Shown piece by piece: positions 41,656 to 51,150 of a stretch of DNA of 64,000 bases. Origin of the DNA: Raineyella sp. LH-20. GTDB lineage: Bacteria > Actinomycetota > Actinomycetes > Propionibacteriales > Propionibacteriaceae. Both the position numbers and the translations under genes were made by a program. The notes under the pieces are model-generated. The model was not told where the DNA came from, made no database searches, and saw only the letters and a program-made list of their open reading frames with translations. Location of the stretch: the NCBI RefSeq assembly GCF_033110965.1, contig NZ_CP137003.1, positions 3,534,001 through 3,598,000 of the forward strand, written 5' to 3'. Each line of letters begins with the position of its first letter. The first letter of the stretch is position 1.

Positions 41656-43304
41656 GCGCCCCGGATGAACGTCCCCAGACCCGTCCGGTCATAGAAGTCC
41701 AGCCTGACGCTCGCCGCCGGCCCGTTCCCGTCCACGGCGAAGATCGCCCCCGCGAGCCCGTTGGCGTTCTCGCCGACCGAGCGGAACGAAAAGGTGTCCC
41801 CGGTGTAATGGGTCAGCCGAAGGGTGGTGGGTGCCCCGGCGGGCCCCAGCCGTGCCACGAGTGCTCCGCCGTCCTCGGCGACCGTCAGCGGGCCGTAGTA
41901 GGAGTTGGTGTAGCTGCCGACGTACGCACTGTTCGCCCGAGCCGGAGCGACCTGGGCCGGCGGCCGGGAGTAGTCGACTGCGGGCTTCTCGGACTCCGCC
42001 ATCCCGGCGTAGAGCCCGGCGAAGAATCCGAGCCAATCGACCGTGACGTTCCCGTTCTGGGCGATGTCGAAGAAGCCGCTGCTGATCGCATCGGGGATGC
42101 CCTCGGGGTGTCCGTTCGTCAGGACCACGATGCCCAGGTGTTCGCCGGGCAACAGGGCGACCGAGGTCGCTGCACCGAGGTAGAACGCCCCCGCGTGGCT
42201 GAGCTGGAGGTGGGCCTTGTCGTCGTAGGAGACGTTCCAGCCCATGCCGTAGAAGTGGGTCCGGCCGCCCGGCGCCGCCGGCTGGCCGGTGACGTTCTGC
42301 GGGACATGGGTCGCCTGGAGGGCCGCGGCGTCCACGATCGGCGTGCCGGCGTACGTACCGCCGCCGAGCTGTAGCCGGATCCACGCGGCCAGGTCACGTA
42401 CGGTCGAGCTGGCCCCGCCGGCCGGTGCCTCGGCATCGGCGTCGCGGGTGTAGCGGGCCACCCAGGTGCGGTCGTCGGCCCGGACGTGCAGGCGCGCTTT
42501 GTCGGCAGCGGCCTCGTAGGCGGAATGGCGGTAACTGGTCGACGTCATGCCCAACGGGGTGAACAGGACCCGGTCGGCCAGGTCCTCCCAGGACGTCCCC
42601 ATCGCCACGGCGCCGGCCACACCGGCCTCGGTGTAGCCGAAGTTGCTGTAGTTGTAGCTGGACCGGAAGGTGTCCAGCGGCTCCTGGTCCAGGTGGCCGA
42701 GGATGTAGTCGCGGTCGTAACCGAGATCCTCCAGGAGGTCGCCGGAGCCGGTGTGCAGTCCGCTGCGGTGCGACAACAGGTCGGCGAAGGTGGCGTGGGC
42801 GGTCACGAACGGGTCGTGGAGGGCGAACGCCGGGTTGTGCTCGACCACCGGGTCGGTCCAGGCGATCTTCCCCTGCCCCGCCACCGCGGCCAGCACGGTG
42901 GAGGCCAGCGGCTTGGAGACCGAGGCGAGCTGGAACACGGTGTCCGGGCCGACCTGCTCCGGCTTGCCCGCCTCCCGTACGCCGAAGCCCTTCAGATAGA
43001 CGACCTTGTCCTGGTGGACGACGGCCGCGGCGATCCCGGGCACGCCGGTGCGGGTCATGGCGTCCAGGATGAGCCCGTCCAACCGGGCGAGCGCGTGGCT
43101 GACGTGCGTGCTGTCCAGGAGCGGTGGGACCTGCTGCGCGGGGGCCGCCAGCAGGGACGGCGAGCCGCCGGGTGCCCCGTCGCCGCCGCAGGCGGACAGC
43201 GTCGGCAGGGCGGCCAGCCCGAGCGCACCGGTGCCCAGTGCCTTCAGCACCGAGCGCCGCCCCGGGGCGTTCCGACGTGGGGTGTTGTCGAGATCCTGGA
43301 CCAT
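41640..43304 (-). CDS. Exported class C beta-lactamase-like serine hydrolase
   Basis: 554 residues from ATG 43304 (AAGG upstream). RRSVLKALGTGALGLAALPTLSAC is a Tat-like signal with a lipobox (Cys39), so the protein is probably an exported lipoprotein. The penicillin-binding/beta-lactamase fold has SVSK at 128-131 (Ser nucleophile), YSN at 219-221 and an H-A-G near 405 in place of KTG. A C-terminal lipocalin-like domain (SAYVGSYTNSYYGPLTVAEDGGALVARL) is as in the PbpE/estB group. It may be a D-aminopeptidase, esterase or wall peptidase. It lies behind the secreted 898-residue protein. Confidence 0.87.
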   Translation of the reverse strand: MVQDLDNTPRRNAPGRRSVLKALGTGALGLAALPTLSACGGDGAPGGSPSLLAAPAQQVPPLLDSTHVSHALARLDGLILDAMTRTGVPGIAAAVVHQDKVVYLKGFGVREAGKPEQVGPDTVFQLASVSKPLASTVLAAVAGQGKIAWTDPVVEHNPAFALHDPFVTAHATFADLLSHRSGLHTGSGDLLEDLGYDRDYILGHLDQEPLDTFRSSYNYSNFGYTEAGVAGAVAMGTSWEDLADRVLFTPLGMTSTSYRHSAYEAAADKARLHVRADDRTWVARYTRDADAEAPAGGASSTVRDLAAWIRLQLGGGTYAGTPIVDAAALQATHVPQNVTGQPAAPGGRTHFYGMGWNVSYDDKAHLQLSHAGAFYLGAATSVALLPGEHLGIVVLTNGHPEGIPDAISSGFFDIAQNGNVTVDWLGFFAGLYAGMAESEKPAVDYSRPPAQVAPARANSAYVGSYTNSYYGPLTVAEDGGALVARLGPAGAPTTLRLTHYTGDTFSFRSVGENANGLAGAIFAVDGNGPAASVRLDFYDRTGLGTFIRGAGGTA

Positions 43305-43407
43305 CTGACACCTTCTCTGAGAACGGCGACCTGACCGAGGAGCTGCTCGATCGCCAGGGATGCTGGGAGCGGGCCGCACCCGGGGAGGAGCCCCGGGTGC
43401 GGTCCGG

Positions 43408-46104
43408 TCAGTTGTGGTAATAGCCGGTGTACCAATGGCAGCCGTGCAGCGGATTGTGCGGCAACGTCGGGAGGTACTTGTCGGCCCGGATGCCCAGACC
43501 GCCCGCCGAGGGGGTGAGATCGGACGTCGAAACGGGGTCGAACATCCGGTGGTAGATGCTCGCAGGCACCGGCTGGGGATAGTTCGTCTTCCCCCACGGG
43601 GAGCTGTATTTGATCTTCCCCATCACATAGATCTGGTATTCGGGTCGGGCCATCCACGGGTTGTATTCCGGCGCCAGCCCGCCGTCGTTCTGCTGGAGCC
43701 GTGCCACCGTCTCCTCGGGCCACGGGCCTCCGTTGACCGTGAAGATGCCGGCATTGGTGAAGTTCGGTCCGCAGTTGATGTCGCCACCGCCCGAGTAGCC
43801 GTAGTACGTGAGGTCGGTGATGGTGCTGATGTCGAGTTGGTAGACACCGAATTCGAGCGGGGCGAGCCCGGTCCAGGACACCCGTTCGGCGGAGCGGAGC
43901 GCCGCGGAGTAGGTCGGCGTACCGTACGACGGGTCGTCCGTCGCGTGGCACCAGGCCCAGGTCCCCTGGGGAGCGGCCGGGTCGTCGGCGGTCGTGCAGT
44001 TCCAGCTGGTCACGGCCTGGAACTTCGCATAGTCCGCGAGGATCATGTCGGCCTCGCGAGAATAGCCTGCCCGCGTCTCGTCCATCGCCGCCTGGATCTG
44101 CTCACCCAATTGGTTGGCCTTGATCGAGATCTGTTCGTACGTGGGGACGTTCGTGTCCTTGCCGTACTGCCCCATCGCGCTGGCTGCCGAGATCGCCCGC
44201 GATGCTCCGGCGACCGTTGCGGCGACCATCTTCGTGCTCGAATCCGCCAGCTTCGTCGCATTTCCGAAGCCCATCAGCGATCCGAGGACGCCGACGAACT
44301 GATCACCGAACTTCATCCAACTCCACTGGACGTTCGAGTTCTTGTCCACGGCAATCTGGCCGGCCACCCGGTTCGCCGTCGTCTGTGCCTCGGCGGCAGC
44401 CCGGGCGTACGGCTTCCCCAAGGCCGCGGCCCTGGCTCTGATCAGTGCGACCTTGGAGAACTCGTCGATCAGTTCCGTCTTGGTCCGGTCGAAGTCGTCC
44501 TTCGTGTACGCCGAGGTCGGCTGATAGTCGAACCTGGCCAGGGTGTTGGCGTCACTCGTCCAGTTCTCGTCGACGGATCGCCAGTACGCCTGCCGGATGT
44601 CCGGGTCACTCAGTTGGAGTCTCCGCGCGATGTCGGTCATCGCGACCGTGTTGACCTGCGGCCAGGGCTGGGAGGACTGGGGGCCGTACGCCACGTCGCG
44701 AAGTCCGTCGACGGGCAGCGGGATCGGCGAGCTGACCGAGGGGCGGAACAGCGACTCGGTGTCGAGCGACATCTCCGTCGACAGGCGAGAGTCGGTCCCG
44801 ATGTTCTCGGCTCCGGTTCCCTCGCGCGGAGCGGTCGAGGTGCCCGGTCCGACCCAGCCGACGAGGTTGTAGTCGGCACTCGGCGTGGCCGCTGCCCGGT
44901 TGAACTGGTCACGGGTGCCACCGATCGCCGCGATCTGCTGGGCGAGGGCGGACATCGTGTCGTAGTGCACGGCGGGCGCGACGGTGATGTTGTGGGCCGA
45001 GTCGCCGGGATTGCGGATGGACGACACGACCACGACGTCGCCCGGGTCGGTCGTGCTCAGGCCGGCGAGGTACGTCGTCATCGACACCACGTTGGCGGCC
45101 GCGTCGGGGCCGTTGGTGGCGAAGACGGTGTCGTTCTTCTTGCTCAGGGTGAGTTTGTCGTAGACCGCCACGAGGTAGCCGGCACCGCCGTTGAGGGACC
45201 GGACGACGTCGTTGGCTGGGTCACCGACCCGGATCCGGAGCGCGCAGTTGGTCGCTGGCTGGTCACAACCGAAGCTGGACCGCGTGTCGATGGTGACGAA
45301 CTGGTTGGACAGGTAGGTGTAGTTGCCCCACCGGTTCAGCACCATCGGGGCCTGGATCCTCCCACCCTCGTACGTGTCGCTCCACTTGGACTGGACGTTC
45401 TTCTGCACCGGCTGGTCACCCGACCCGGTGACGCTGACGATCATCGAGAAGTCGCCCTGGGCGAGGCTGCCGGTCGGGAACCGGGCGGCGTCCGGGTAGG
45501 TGTATCCCAGCGGCCCGAGGGTGCCCTGCAACCCCTCACCGGCCACCCAACCGGCGGCCGGATGGTTGGTGACGATCACCCGGTAGTTCAGGTCCGCGCT
45601 CCCGTCGACCAGCACCTGGAAATCCTTCGGGAGATCGGCCGCCGTCGCCGTGGAGTACGTACGGCTCAGCTTGACGGTGAGGTCCTGGGTGTTGAGGACC
45701 AGCAGCTGCCACTCGGCCTTGGCACCGTGTCCGTCGGTGTACGACGTGCCGGACAGGAAGGGCGCCGGATGAAACGCCGTGCCGACCCGGACGCCGGGAC
45801 GCCCCGCACCGTCCACCGCCATCGTGTCGAGGGCGACACTCGGGCCCGTCCGGCCCTGGGCCGCGGTGAGGGTCGTGCGCGGCGGCGTGACCGTCCCCAG
45901 CGGGACGGTCGGACCGTTGTTCCCACCGTTGTCATTGTTCCCGTGGTTGTTCTTGCCGTTGTTCACCGCGGCGTTGTTCTTGGCCGTGGCCGGCATCCCG
46001 TCCTTGGGCGCGGCTGCAGCGGACGTACCGATCATCGCCTGCCCGCCCAGCGCAAGAACGACCATGACGGCGGCCAACGACCGCCGCACTCCTCTGCTCC
46101 GCAT
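43408..46104 (-). CDS. Large secreted protein of unknown function
   Basis: 898 residues with GGAGGGG before ATG 46104. The Sec signal peptide (about 1-32) ends ASA-like at AAAAPKDG; an Asn/Gly-rich linker (about 42-65) follows. The next 300 residues are beta-rich with many Thr/Asp; a helical middle (about 500-640) includes SVDENWTSDANTLARFDY. The C-terminus has paired Cys (NCTTADDP...WCHATDD and NCGPNFTNAG). I recognise no catalytic family. It lies directly downstream of the two-component genes and carries the palindromic box 87 nt upstream, so it is probably the main target of that system. Confidence 0.75.
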   Translation of the reverse strand: MRSRGVRRSLAAVMVVLALGGQAMIGTSAAAAPKDGMPATAKNNAAVNNGKNNHGNNDNGGNNGPTVPLGTVTPPRTTLTAAQGRTGPSVALDTMAVDGAGRPGVRVGTAFHPAPFLSGTSYTDGHGAKAEWQLLVLNTQDLTVKLSRTYSTATAADLPKDFQVLVDGSADLNYRVIVTNHPAAGWVAGEGLQGTLGPLGYTYPDAARFPTGSLAQGDFSMIVSVTGSGDQPVQKNVQSKWSDTYEGGRIQAPMVLNRWGNYTYLSNQFVTIDTRSSFGCDQPATNCALRIRVGDPANDVVRSLNGGAGYLVAVYDKLTLSKKNDTVFATNGPDAAANVVSMTTYLAGLSTTDPGDVVVVSSIRNPGDSAHNITVAPAVHYDTMSALAQQIAAIGGTRDQFNRAAATPSADYNLVGWVGPGTSTAPREGTGAENIGTDSRLSTEMSLDTESLFRPSVSSPIPLPVDGLRDVAYGPQSSQPWPQVNTVAMTDIARRLQLSDPDIRQAYWRSVDENWTSDANTLARFDYQPTSAYTKDDFDRTKTELIDEFSKVALIRARAAALGKPYARAAAEAQTTANRVAGQIAVDKNSNVQWSWMKFGDQFVGVLGSLMGFGNATKLADSSTKMVAATVAGASRAISAASAMGQYGKDTNVPTYEQISIKANQLGEQIQAAMDETRAGYSREADMILADYAKFQAVTSWNCTTADDPAAPQGTWAWCHATDDPSYGTPTYSAALRSAERVSWTGLAPLEFGVYQLDISTITDLTYYGYSGGGDINCGPNFTNAGIFTVNGGPWPEETVARLQQNDGGLAPEYNPWMARPEYQIYVMGKIKYSSPWGKTNYPQPVPASIYHRMFDPVSTSDLTPSAGGLGIRADKYLPTLPHNPLHGCHWYTGYYHN

Positions 46105-46190
46105 GGAGACCCCTCCCGTTCGTGTCACGGGCCAGCCGGCGCATGGTGGCCCGCGCAGCACGCTACGGAGGCGACCGCGGACGGGGAATG

Positions 46191-46207
46191 GACCTGGGTC
46201 GCCAGTC
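46191..46207 (-). promoter_or_regulatory. Shared palindromic box, copy 1
   Basis: GACCTGGGTCGCCAGTC, 87 nt upstream of the secreted-protein start. GACC-N2-GGTC core and flanking GCCARTC match copies at 41458 and 50098; a likely site for the adjacent LuxR-type response regulator. Confidence 0.55.
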
Positions 46208-46242
46208 TCCTCATGGTGCGGGTCTTCGCTCGACGCGAGGCG

Positions 46243-46893
46243 TCAGCTCCCGCTGAGGTAGCGCATCACCGCAAGCACTCGTCGGTGCGAATCGGAGTCG
46301 ACCGGCAGATTCAGCGCGTCGTAGATCCGCGACGTGTGCTGGACAACGGCCTTCTCGGTGAGGAACAGCTCGGCGGCGATCCGGGCGTTGCTGCGCCCTT
46401 CCGCCATCAGCGCGAGCACCTGTTGCTGCCGCGGGGTCAGCGAGCGTACGGCCCGGTCAGAAAGCCTGGCGCGCGCGACCATCACGGCGACGACGTCCGG
46501 ATCGAGCGCCGTTCCGCCGGCCACCACCTGACGGAGATCACCGAGGAACGTGTCCACGTCCGCGATCCGCTGCTTGAGCAGATAGCCCACCTTGCCGTGG
46601 GGCGAAGCGAGCAACTCGTTCGCATAGCGGCGCTGGACGTGCTGGGACAGCACCACCACGGCGATCTCGGCGTGCTTCCTGCGGATCCGCAGCGCCGCCT
46701 GCAGCCCCTCGTCGGTGTGGGTCGGCGGCATCCGGATGTCGGTGATGACCAGGTCCGGACGGCACCGGTCGACAGCCTCCTCCAGCGTGGTGGCGTCGGG
46801 TGTCACAGCGACGACCTGCAGTCCGCCCTCTTCCAGCAGCAGGTGCAGTCCGCGGCGGAGCAGCGTCTCGTCCTCGGCAATGATCACCCGCAC
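46243..46893 (-). CDS. NarL/LuxR-type response regulator
   Basis: 216 residues from GTG 46893, overlapping the kinase gene by 10 nt. The receiver domain has acidic ED at 7-8, phosphoacceptor D52 (VITDIRMP), S/T near 82 (VVLS) and K107 (YLLKQR). The LuxR HTH follows (LTPRQQQVLALMAEGRSNARIAAELFLTEKAVVQHTSRIY). It is expected to bind DNA as a dimer after phosphorylation by the kinase. Candidate sites are the boxes with a GACCTAGGTC-like core. Confidence 0.94.
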   Translation of the reverse strand: MRVIIAEDETLLRRGLHLLLEEGGLQVVAVTPDATTLEEAVDRCRPDLVITDIRMPPTHTDEGLQAALRIRRKHAEIAVVVLSQHVQRRYANELLASPHGKVGYLLKQRIADVDTFLGDLRQVVAGGTALDPDVVAVMVARARLSDRAVRSLTPRQQQVLALMAEGRSNARIAAELFLTEKAVVQHTSRIYDALNLPVDSDSHRRVLAVMRYLSGS

Positions 46894-48632
46894 GGCAATG
46901 CCACCTCGATCCGTGTTCCCTGTCCCGGCTCGCTGGCGATGGTCAACCGTCCGCCGAGGACGTCGATCCGGTCCGTCATGCCTCGCAGACCGCGGCCTCG
47001 ACCGGGGTTCGCGCCGCCCACCCCGTCGTCCGACACCTCGATCCGCAGCCAGCCGTCGTCCGAGATCAGGCGGACCGAGGCGCGCGATGCCTGCGCGTGC
47101 TTCACGGTGTTCGTCAACGCCTCGGCGGTGACGAAGTAGGCGGTGCTCTCCAGCGCCGACGACGGCGAGATCTCCCCGATGCTCAGGACGAGCGTGGTCG
47201 GGATGGGCATCCGGTCGGCGAGGTCCTCGACAGCGGCGCCGAGGCCGTGCTCGACCAATGCCGCCGGCATCACGGCCGCCACCAGCTGACGCAGATCGGC
47301 CGCCGCTGCGTCGATCCGTTGGCGCAGCTGGGTCGCGCGTCCTCCGGACGCCGTGTCGGTCCCGGCGGCGTTCGCCAGTTGCTGAGCCTCCAGCGCCAGC
47401 AGCACCAGCTGCACCTGCAACCCGTCGTGGAGGTCCTGGGCGATCCGCCGTCGTTCGCGGTCACCGGCATCCACCAGCCGCTCCCGGGAGAACTGCAGGG
47501 CACGCTGGCTCTCCCGCAGCTCGGCCGTCAGCCGTTCCCTGTCCACGGCGATGGCGATCACCTGTCCCGCGGTCCGCACCAGCTCCGGGTCCGCGATGAG
47601 TTGGGAGTCATAGTGGACAGCACCGACGGTCCGGCCGTCCAGTTCGATCGGGACGAAGCCCCGCGCAGGCCCCGTGTCCGGAACGATCGGGACGCCACGA
47701 TCGTCGACGAAGATGCGTTGCCGCGCGACCCAGAACGACAGGGCCAGGGACGGATCGCCCAGGGCCCGTGACAGGGCGCGGGTCAGCGCCGGCCGGCTCC
47801 CGTCCGAGGCGCTCAGCCAGGCGCCGAGTTCCTCCAGTTCGCCGGTCCTGGCGAAGCCTCCGCGCAGCATGCCGAACACGAACACGAACGGAACGCCGCC
47901 GAGGACCAGCAGCTGCCACGCCGCCCGGCCTTCGGCACTCAGCCCGAACACCGGTGTCAGCACCAGCGAGCTCACGGGGATGAAGAGAGCCGCGCCGACC
48001 CCGTAGGTGAAGAGCGGGGCGAGAACGCGGCGACCGGCGGCATCCGTTCGCACCAGCCGTCCGATCAGGACAGCCGCGGTCGACACCATGACCCCGGCGC
48101 CGACGAGCTGCTGGAATCCCATGCCGAGCGCCCGGGCAGTGGGGTCGTCCGCCAGGAAGAGGACCTGCGCGCGGACGGTCGGATCGAAGACGTACTTGGG
48201 CGCCTGGAGGACGAGCGAGGTGACGTACGCCGCCGCCACCGTCGCCACCGGCACCGGGCCGATCAGTCGCCCGGACGGGAAGGCGAGCAGCAGGTGCACC
48301 AGGACGGCGAGGATGAGGGTCGCACCGACCGTGCCGACGGCGACCAGTCCCGGCACCCCGGTGGCCTGCAGGCTGCCGATCCAGACGGCCAGTCCACCGA
48401 ACAGGATCACCGCACCGAGTCGATTGCTCGGGCGCCGGTACCAGGCGCGGAGCCCGGCGCCGAGGTAGGCGAGGCACACCGCAGGGAACAACAGCAGGAC
48501 GCCGCCCCCGGCGTCGCGCCACGGCAGGAGGGCCGTCTGCACGCCAACCAGTCCCAGACCGGAGCACAGGATCACCAGCAGCGCCCGATCGAGCGAACGG
48601 GCAAGATTGGGCCGTACGACGACGGGGCGCAT
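46884..48632 (-). CDS. Sensor histidine kinase (HisKA_3/NarX-DesK type)
   Basis: 582 residues from ATG 48632. About 7-9 membrane helices (residues 15-290) form the sensor. A GAF-like region precedes the dimerisation domain RRRIAQDLHDGLQVQLVLLALE (phospho-His in LHDG), and the HATPase domain has N-box EALTNTVKHAQ and G-box DDGVGGANPGRGRGLRGM. No periplasmic domain of size is present, so it likely senses a membrane or lipid signal. It is coupled to the regulator. Confidence 0.93.
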   Translation of the reverse strand: MRPVVVRPNLARSLDRALLVILCSGLGLVGVQTALLPWRDAGGGVLLLFPAVCLAYLGAGLRAWYRRPSNRLGAVILFGGLAVWIGSLQATGVPGLVAVGTVGATLILAVLVHLLLAFPSGRLIGPVPVATVAAAYVTSLVLQAPKYVFDPTVRAQVLFLADDPTARALGMGFQQLVGAGVMVSTAAVLIGRLVRTDAAGRRVLAPLFTYGVGAALFIPVSSLVLTPVFGLSAEGRAAWQLLVLGGVPFVFVFGMLRGGFARTGELEELGAWLSASDGSRPALTRALSRALGDPSLALSFWVARQRIFVDDRGVPIVPDTGPARGFVPIELDGRTVGAVHYDSQLIADPELVRTAGQVIAIAVDRERLTAELRESQRALQFSRERLVDAGDRERRRIAQDLHDGLQVQLVLLALEAQQLANAAGTDTASGGRATQLRQRIDAAAADLRQLVAAVMPAALVEHGLGAAVEDLADRMPIPTTLVLSIGEISPSSALESTAYFVTAEALTNTVKHAQASRASVRLISDDGWLRIEVSDDGVGGANPGRGRGLRGMTDRIDVLGGRLTIASEPGQGTRIEVALPCG

Positions 48633-48714
48633 GAACGGCAATCTAGCCTCACCCCACGCGTGGAGCGCCACCGTCGGCCCGGTGAGCGCTCGGGTCGTCG
48701 CCGGGGCCGCCACG

Positions 48715-50016
48715 TCAGGACTTGGGATTGGGCGTGAAGGCGTGCCCGGTGGCGGCGGAGACCGCGGTGAAGATCCGCACCGCCGGATCCATGCAGGGCA
48801 GCCCCTTGGGAGTGTCCGGCAGGGTCTTCGACGCGGTGCATCCACCGGAGGGGATGTCGCTGTTGGCCAGCACGACCACCGTGGTGTCGTTGGTCGTGTC
48901 GTAGAACAGTGTCGTGTTGTAGCCCGGCAGCTCCCCGGTGTGGCCCACCCACCCGTCGATGCAGCCGACAGCCAGGCCGTAACCGGCCGTGCCCGGGAAG
49001 GAGGACAGCCGGTCCACCTGTGCCGTGGTGTCGAGGAGCCCCTGGCCGGTGCCGAGGGCCCGCCCGTACACCAACAGGTCGTCGACCGACGAGACCATCT
49101 GGCCGGCGGTCCAGGCCCAGGTCGGGTTCCAGTCGGTCGTGTTGATCGGGGTCGTCGACCCGTCGGGGGTGCCCTGCAGAGTGAATCCGCTGGCGTGCGG
49201 CGCGGGCAGCGAGTCCGAGGCGCTCGGCATCGACGTCGTCGACAGCCCCAGCGGAAGGAGCACCTGCTCCGTGAGGACGTCGGCGTACGGCTTGCCGGTG
49301 ACCTTCTCGATGACCTTGCCGAGCAGGATGGTGTTGGTGTTGGAGTAGTCGAACTTCGCCCCCGGGGCGAACTGCGGCGGCAGGGCGAGGCCGACGGCCA
49401 GCAGCTCGTCCGGCGTCCAGGTCCGCTGCGGGTCAGCGAACAGCTTGTCCGTGAAGGCCTGGTCCAGCGTGTAGCTGGCGATCCCGCTGGTCATGGTCAA
49501 CAGCATCCGCAGGGTGACGTCCTTGCCGTTCGGAACGCCCGGAACGTACGTGCTGATGGGGTCGTCCAGCGTCAGCTTGCCCTGCTGGGCGAGCTGGAGG
49601 ACGAGCGTGCCGGTGAAGGTCTTGGTGACCGATCCGATCCGCTGGTGGACATCGGTCGTCATCGGGGCCTTCGTGGTCGGATCAGCCACCCCGTACGCCT
49701 TCGTCCACGTCCCCTGCGGACTCCGGACCGCCACGACGGCACCCGACGTGGCGGCCGCCGTGAGGCCCTCGGCGGCCGCGGCATCCAGCGCCGCTGCGGT
49801 CTCCGCGGGCATCACCGCCGTGGCCCGGGCCGAGGGCGTACGCACCGCGACGGCTTGTGGATCGGCGACGCAGCCGGTAGGGGCGGACGTGGTCGCCGTT
49901 GACGGCCGGCCCGCAGCATTCTCCGACCGAGCGGACGGAACCGCAGCGCACGCCGCCAGGAGGATGACGAGCACACCAGCCGAGACTGCGCGGACGAGGA
50001 AGCTCCGGCGGATCAC
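48715..50016 (-). CDS. Exported serine hydrolase, D-Ala-D-Ala carboxypeptidase/class C type
   Basis: 433 residues. GTG 50016 is preferred, with GGAG 8 nt upstream. Lipoprotein signal LVILLAAC (Cys23). SVTK at 129-132, YSN at 224-226 and HTG (GWVGHTGELPG) form the penicillin-recognising active site. Such proteins act as carboxypeptidases, esterases or lactamases outside the membrane. The C-terminus contains three Cys. It is upstream of the two-component pair and has the palindromic box 82 nt before its start, which places it in the same regulon. Confidence 0.87.
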   Translation of the reverse strand: MIRRSFLVRAVSAGVLVILLAACAAVPSARSENAAGRPSTATTSAPTGCVADPQAVAVRTPSARATAVMPAETAAALDAAAAEGLTAAATSGAVVAVRSPQGTWTKAYGVADPTTKAPMTTDVHQRIGSVTKTFTGTLVLQLAQQGKLTLDDPISTYVPGVPNGKDVTLRMLLTMTSGIASYTLDQAFTDKLFADPQRTWTPDELLAVGLALPPQFAPGAKFDYSNTNTILLGKVIEKVTGKPYADVLTEQVLLPLGLSTTSMPSASDSLPAPHASGFTLQGTPDGSTTPINTTDWNPTWAWTAGQMVSSVDDLLVYGRALGTGQGLLDTTAQVDRLSSFPGTAGYGLAVGCIDGWVGHTGELPGYNTTLFYDTTNDTTVVVLANSDIPSGGCTASKTLPDTPKGLPCMDPAVRIFTAVSAATGHAFTPNPKS

Positions 50017-50097
50017 AGGGGGTCTCCGTTCGATCGGTCGAGGTGCCGCCACGGCACATCGACCCCATCGTGTCCGGTGGGCGGTCCGCCGTCGATA

Positions 50098-50114
50098 GAC
50101 CTGAGTCCCCAGTG
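50098..50114 (-). promoter_or_regulatory. Shared palindromic box, copy 2
   Basis: GACCTGAGTCCCCAGTG, 82 nt upstream of the serine hydrolase start; same spacing as copy 1. It matches copy 1 at 13 of 17 positions. Confidence 0.5.
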
Positions 50115-50144
50115 GCCACCGTGCGCACCGAAGACCCAGGCACC

Positions 50145-50190
50145 CGGAACGACGATCGGCCCCGATTCCTGAGGGAGTCGAGGCCGATCG
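50145..50190 (-). terminator. Imperfect terminator hairpin after tRNA-Lys 1
   Basis: GATCGGCC...GGCCGATC around a GAG loop forms a long stem with two mismatches, 20-60 nt past the 3' end of the tRNA. The counterpart beside tRNA 2 is perfect. Confidence 0.55.
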
Positions 50191-50214
50191 TTCCGCGTCG
50201 TTACGCGGATCTGG

Positions 50215-50287
<73 letters not shown>

Positions 50288-50493
50288 GCGCGAAAAGAAA
50301 CACTAGCAGCCACCTCGACCGTCACCCAAATCGAACGACAGCCGGCGGCTCCGTCCGGGAACGTATCCCGATCCACACCGGCATGAACAGCTGCCTCCTC
50401 CGCGACGATGCCAGCCGCTTGCGGAGACCACGACCTTTGTTGAAGACGAAACCTTCGGTAGCATCACACAGGCAGACGTAGGGACGGGAATCG

Positions 50494-50997
50494 ATGGGTC
50501 ATCGCGACAAGCACTCCGTGGCGCGTGCCACGTCGCCGATTCCGCTGGTGATGGCCATGACCGTGCTGGCGGGGCTGAGCGGGCCCGGGACGTGGGGTCC
50601 CGCGCCTTGTCGCTCCCTGCTGTCAGGACTCTGGTCCTTCGGGCGCGGAGTCCGGGTCAGCATCACGTATCCGGTCTGCGGGGTGAGTCTGCATGACCTC
50701 GGGTCGGCGGTCATCCGGTCGGGCCCTCTCGCATGGACCATCTGTCTGGGAACCCTGGTGGTCGGGTTCATCACCCTGCTCAACGTCACCGGTCTGGGTC
50801 TGGCTGTCCTGCGGTTGCGGCGCCGGGTCCGCGGCTGGTTCGCGAAGCGGCTGGGTCTGCGCCTGCCGGAACCGACGCTGCCGCTCGTATCCTCCCCGCC
50901 CCAGCCCTTCAGCTTCGTGGCGGCCGACTCGCGGTCGACCATCGCCGGGCGAACCCCGCATCGCCGGGGTCCTCCCGCACTCCTCGTGAACGCGTGA
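50494..50997 (+). CDS. Hypothetical small membrane protein
   Basis: 167 residues. ATG 50494 is preceded by a weak AGGGACGGG. Two hydrophobic segments (about 15-35 and 80-105) and a basic C-terminal half (RLRRRVRGWFAKRLGLRLPEP) are visible. No family recognised. It lies between two tRNA-Lys genes, before the DsbA-VKOR pair, and may belong to that insert. It could be a non-expressed frame. Confidence 0.45.
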   Translation: MGHRDKHSVARATSPIPLVMAMTVLAGLSGPGTWGPAPCRSLLSGLWSFGRGVRVSITYPVCGVSLHDLGSAVIRSGPLAWTICLGTLVVGFITLLNVTGLGLAVLRLRRRVRGWFAKRLGLRLPEPTLPLVSSPPQPFSFVAADSRSTIAGRTPHRRGPPALLVNA

Positions 50998-51150
50998 GCC
51001 CGCGCCACCTCGTCCCCCCGTTCGAGTGGCGCGGCTGATCATCATCCCCTGTCGTCGACGCCGCACCCTGGCGTCACCCCGGGAGGGCGCGGCCTTGCCT
51101 GCCACCGCCCTGATTCCCATCTCGCAGCCTTACGAAGGACCGCATCAACC

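Noticed and set aside
43360-47139. Very long plus-strand open frame (1259 codons) opposite the secreted protein and regulator
   Set aside because: High GC leaves long open shadows opposite real genes. The composition is Arg/Gly/His/Val-rich with no domain, and the minus-strand genes have clear motifs.
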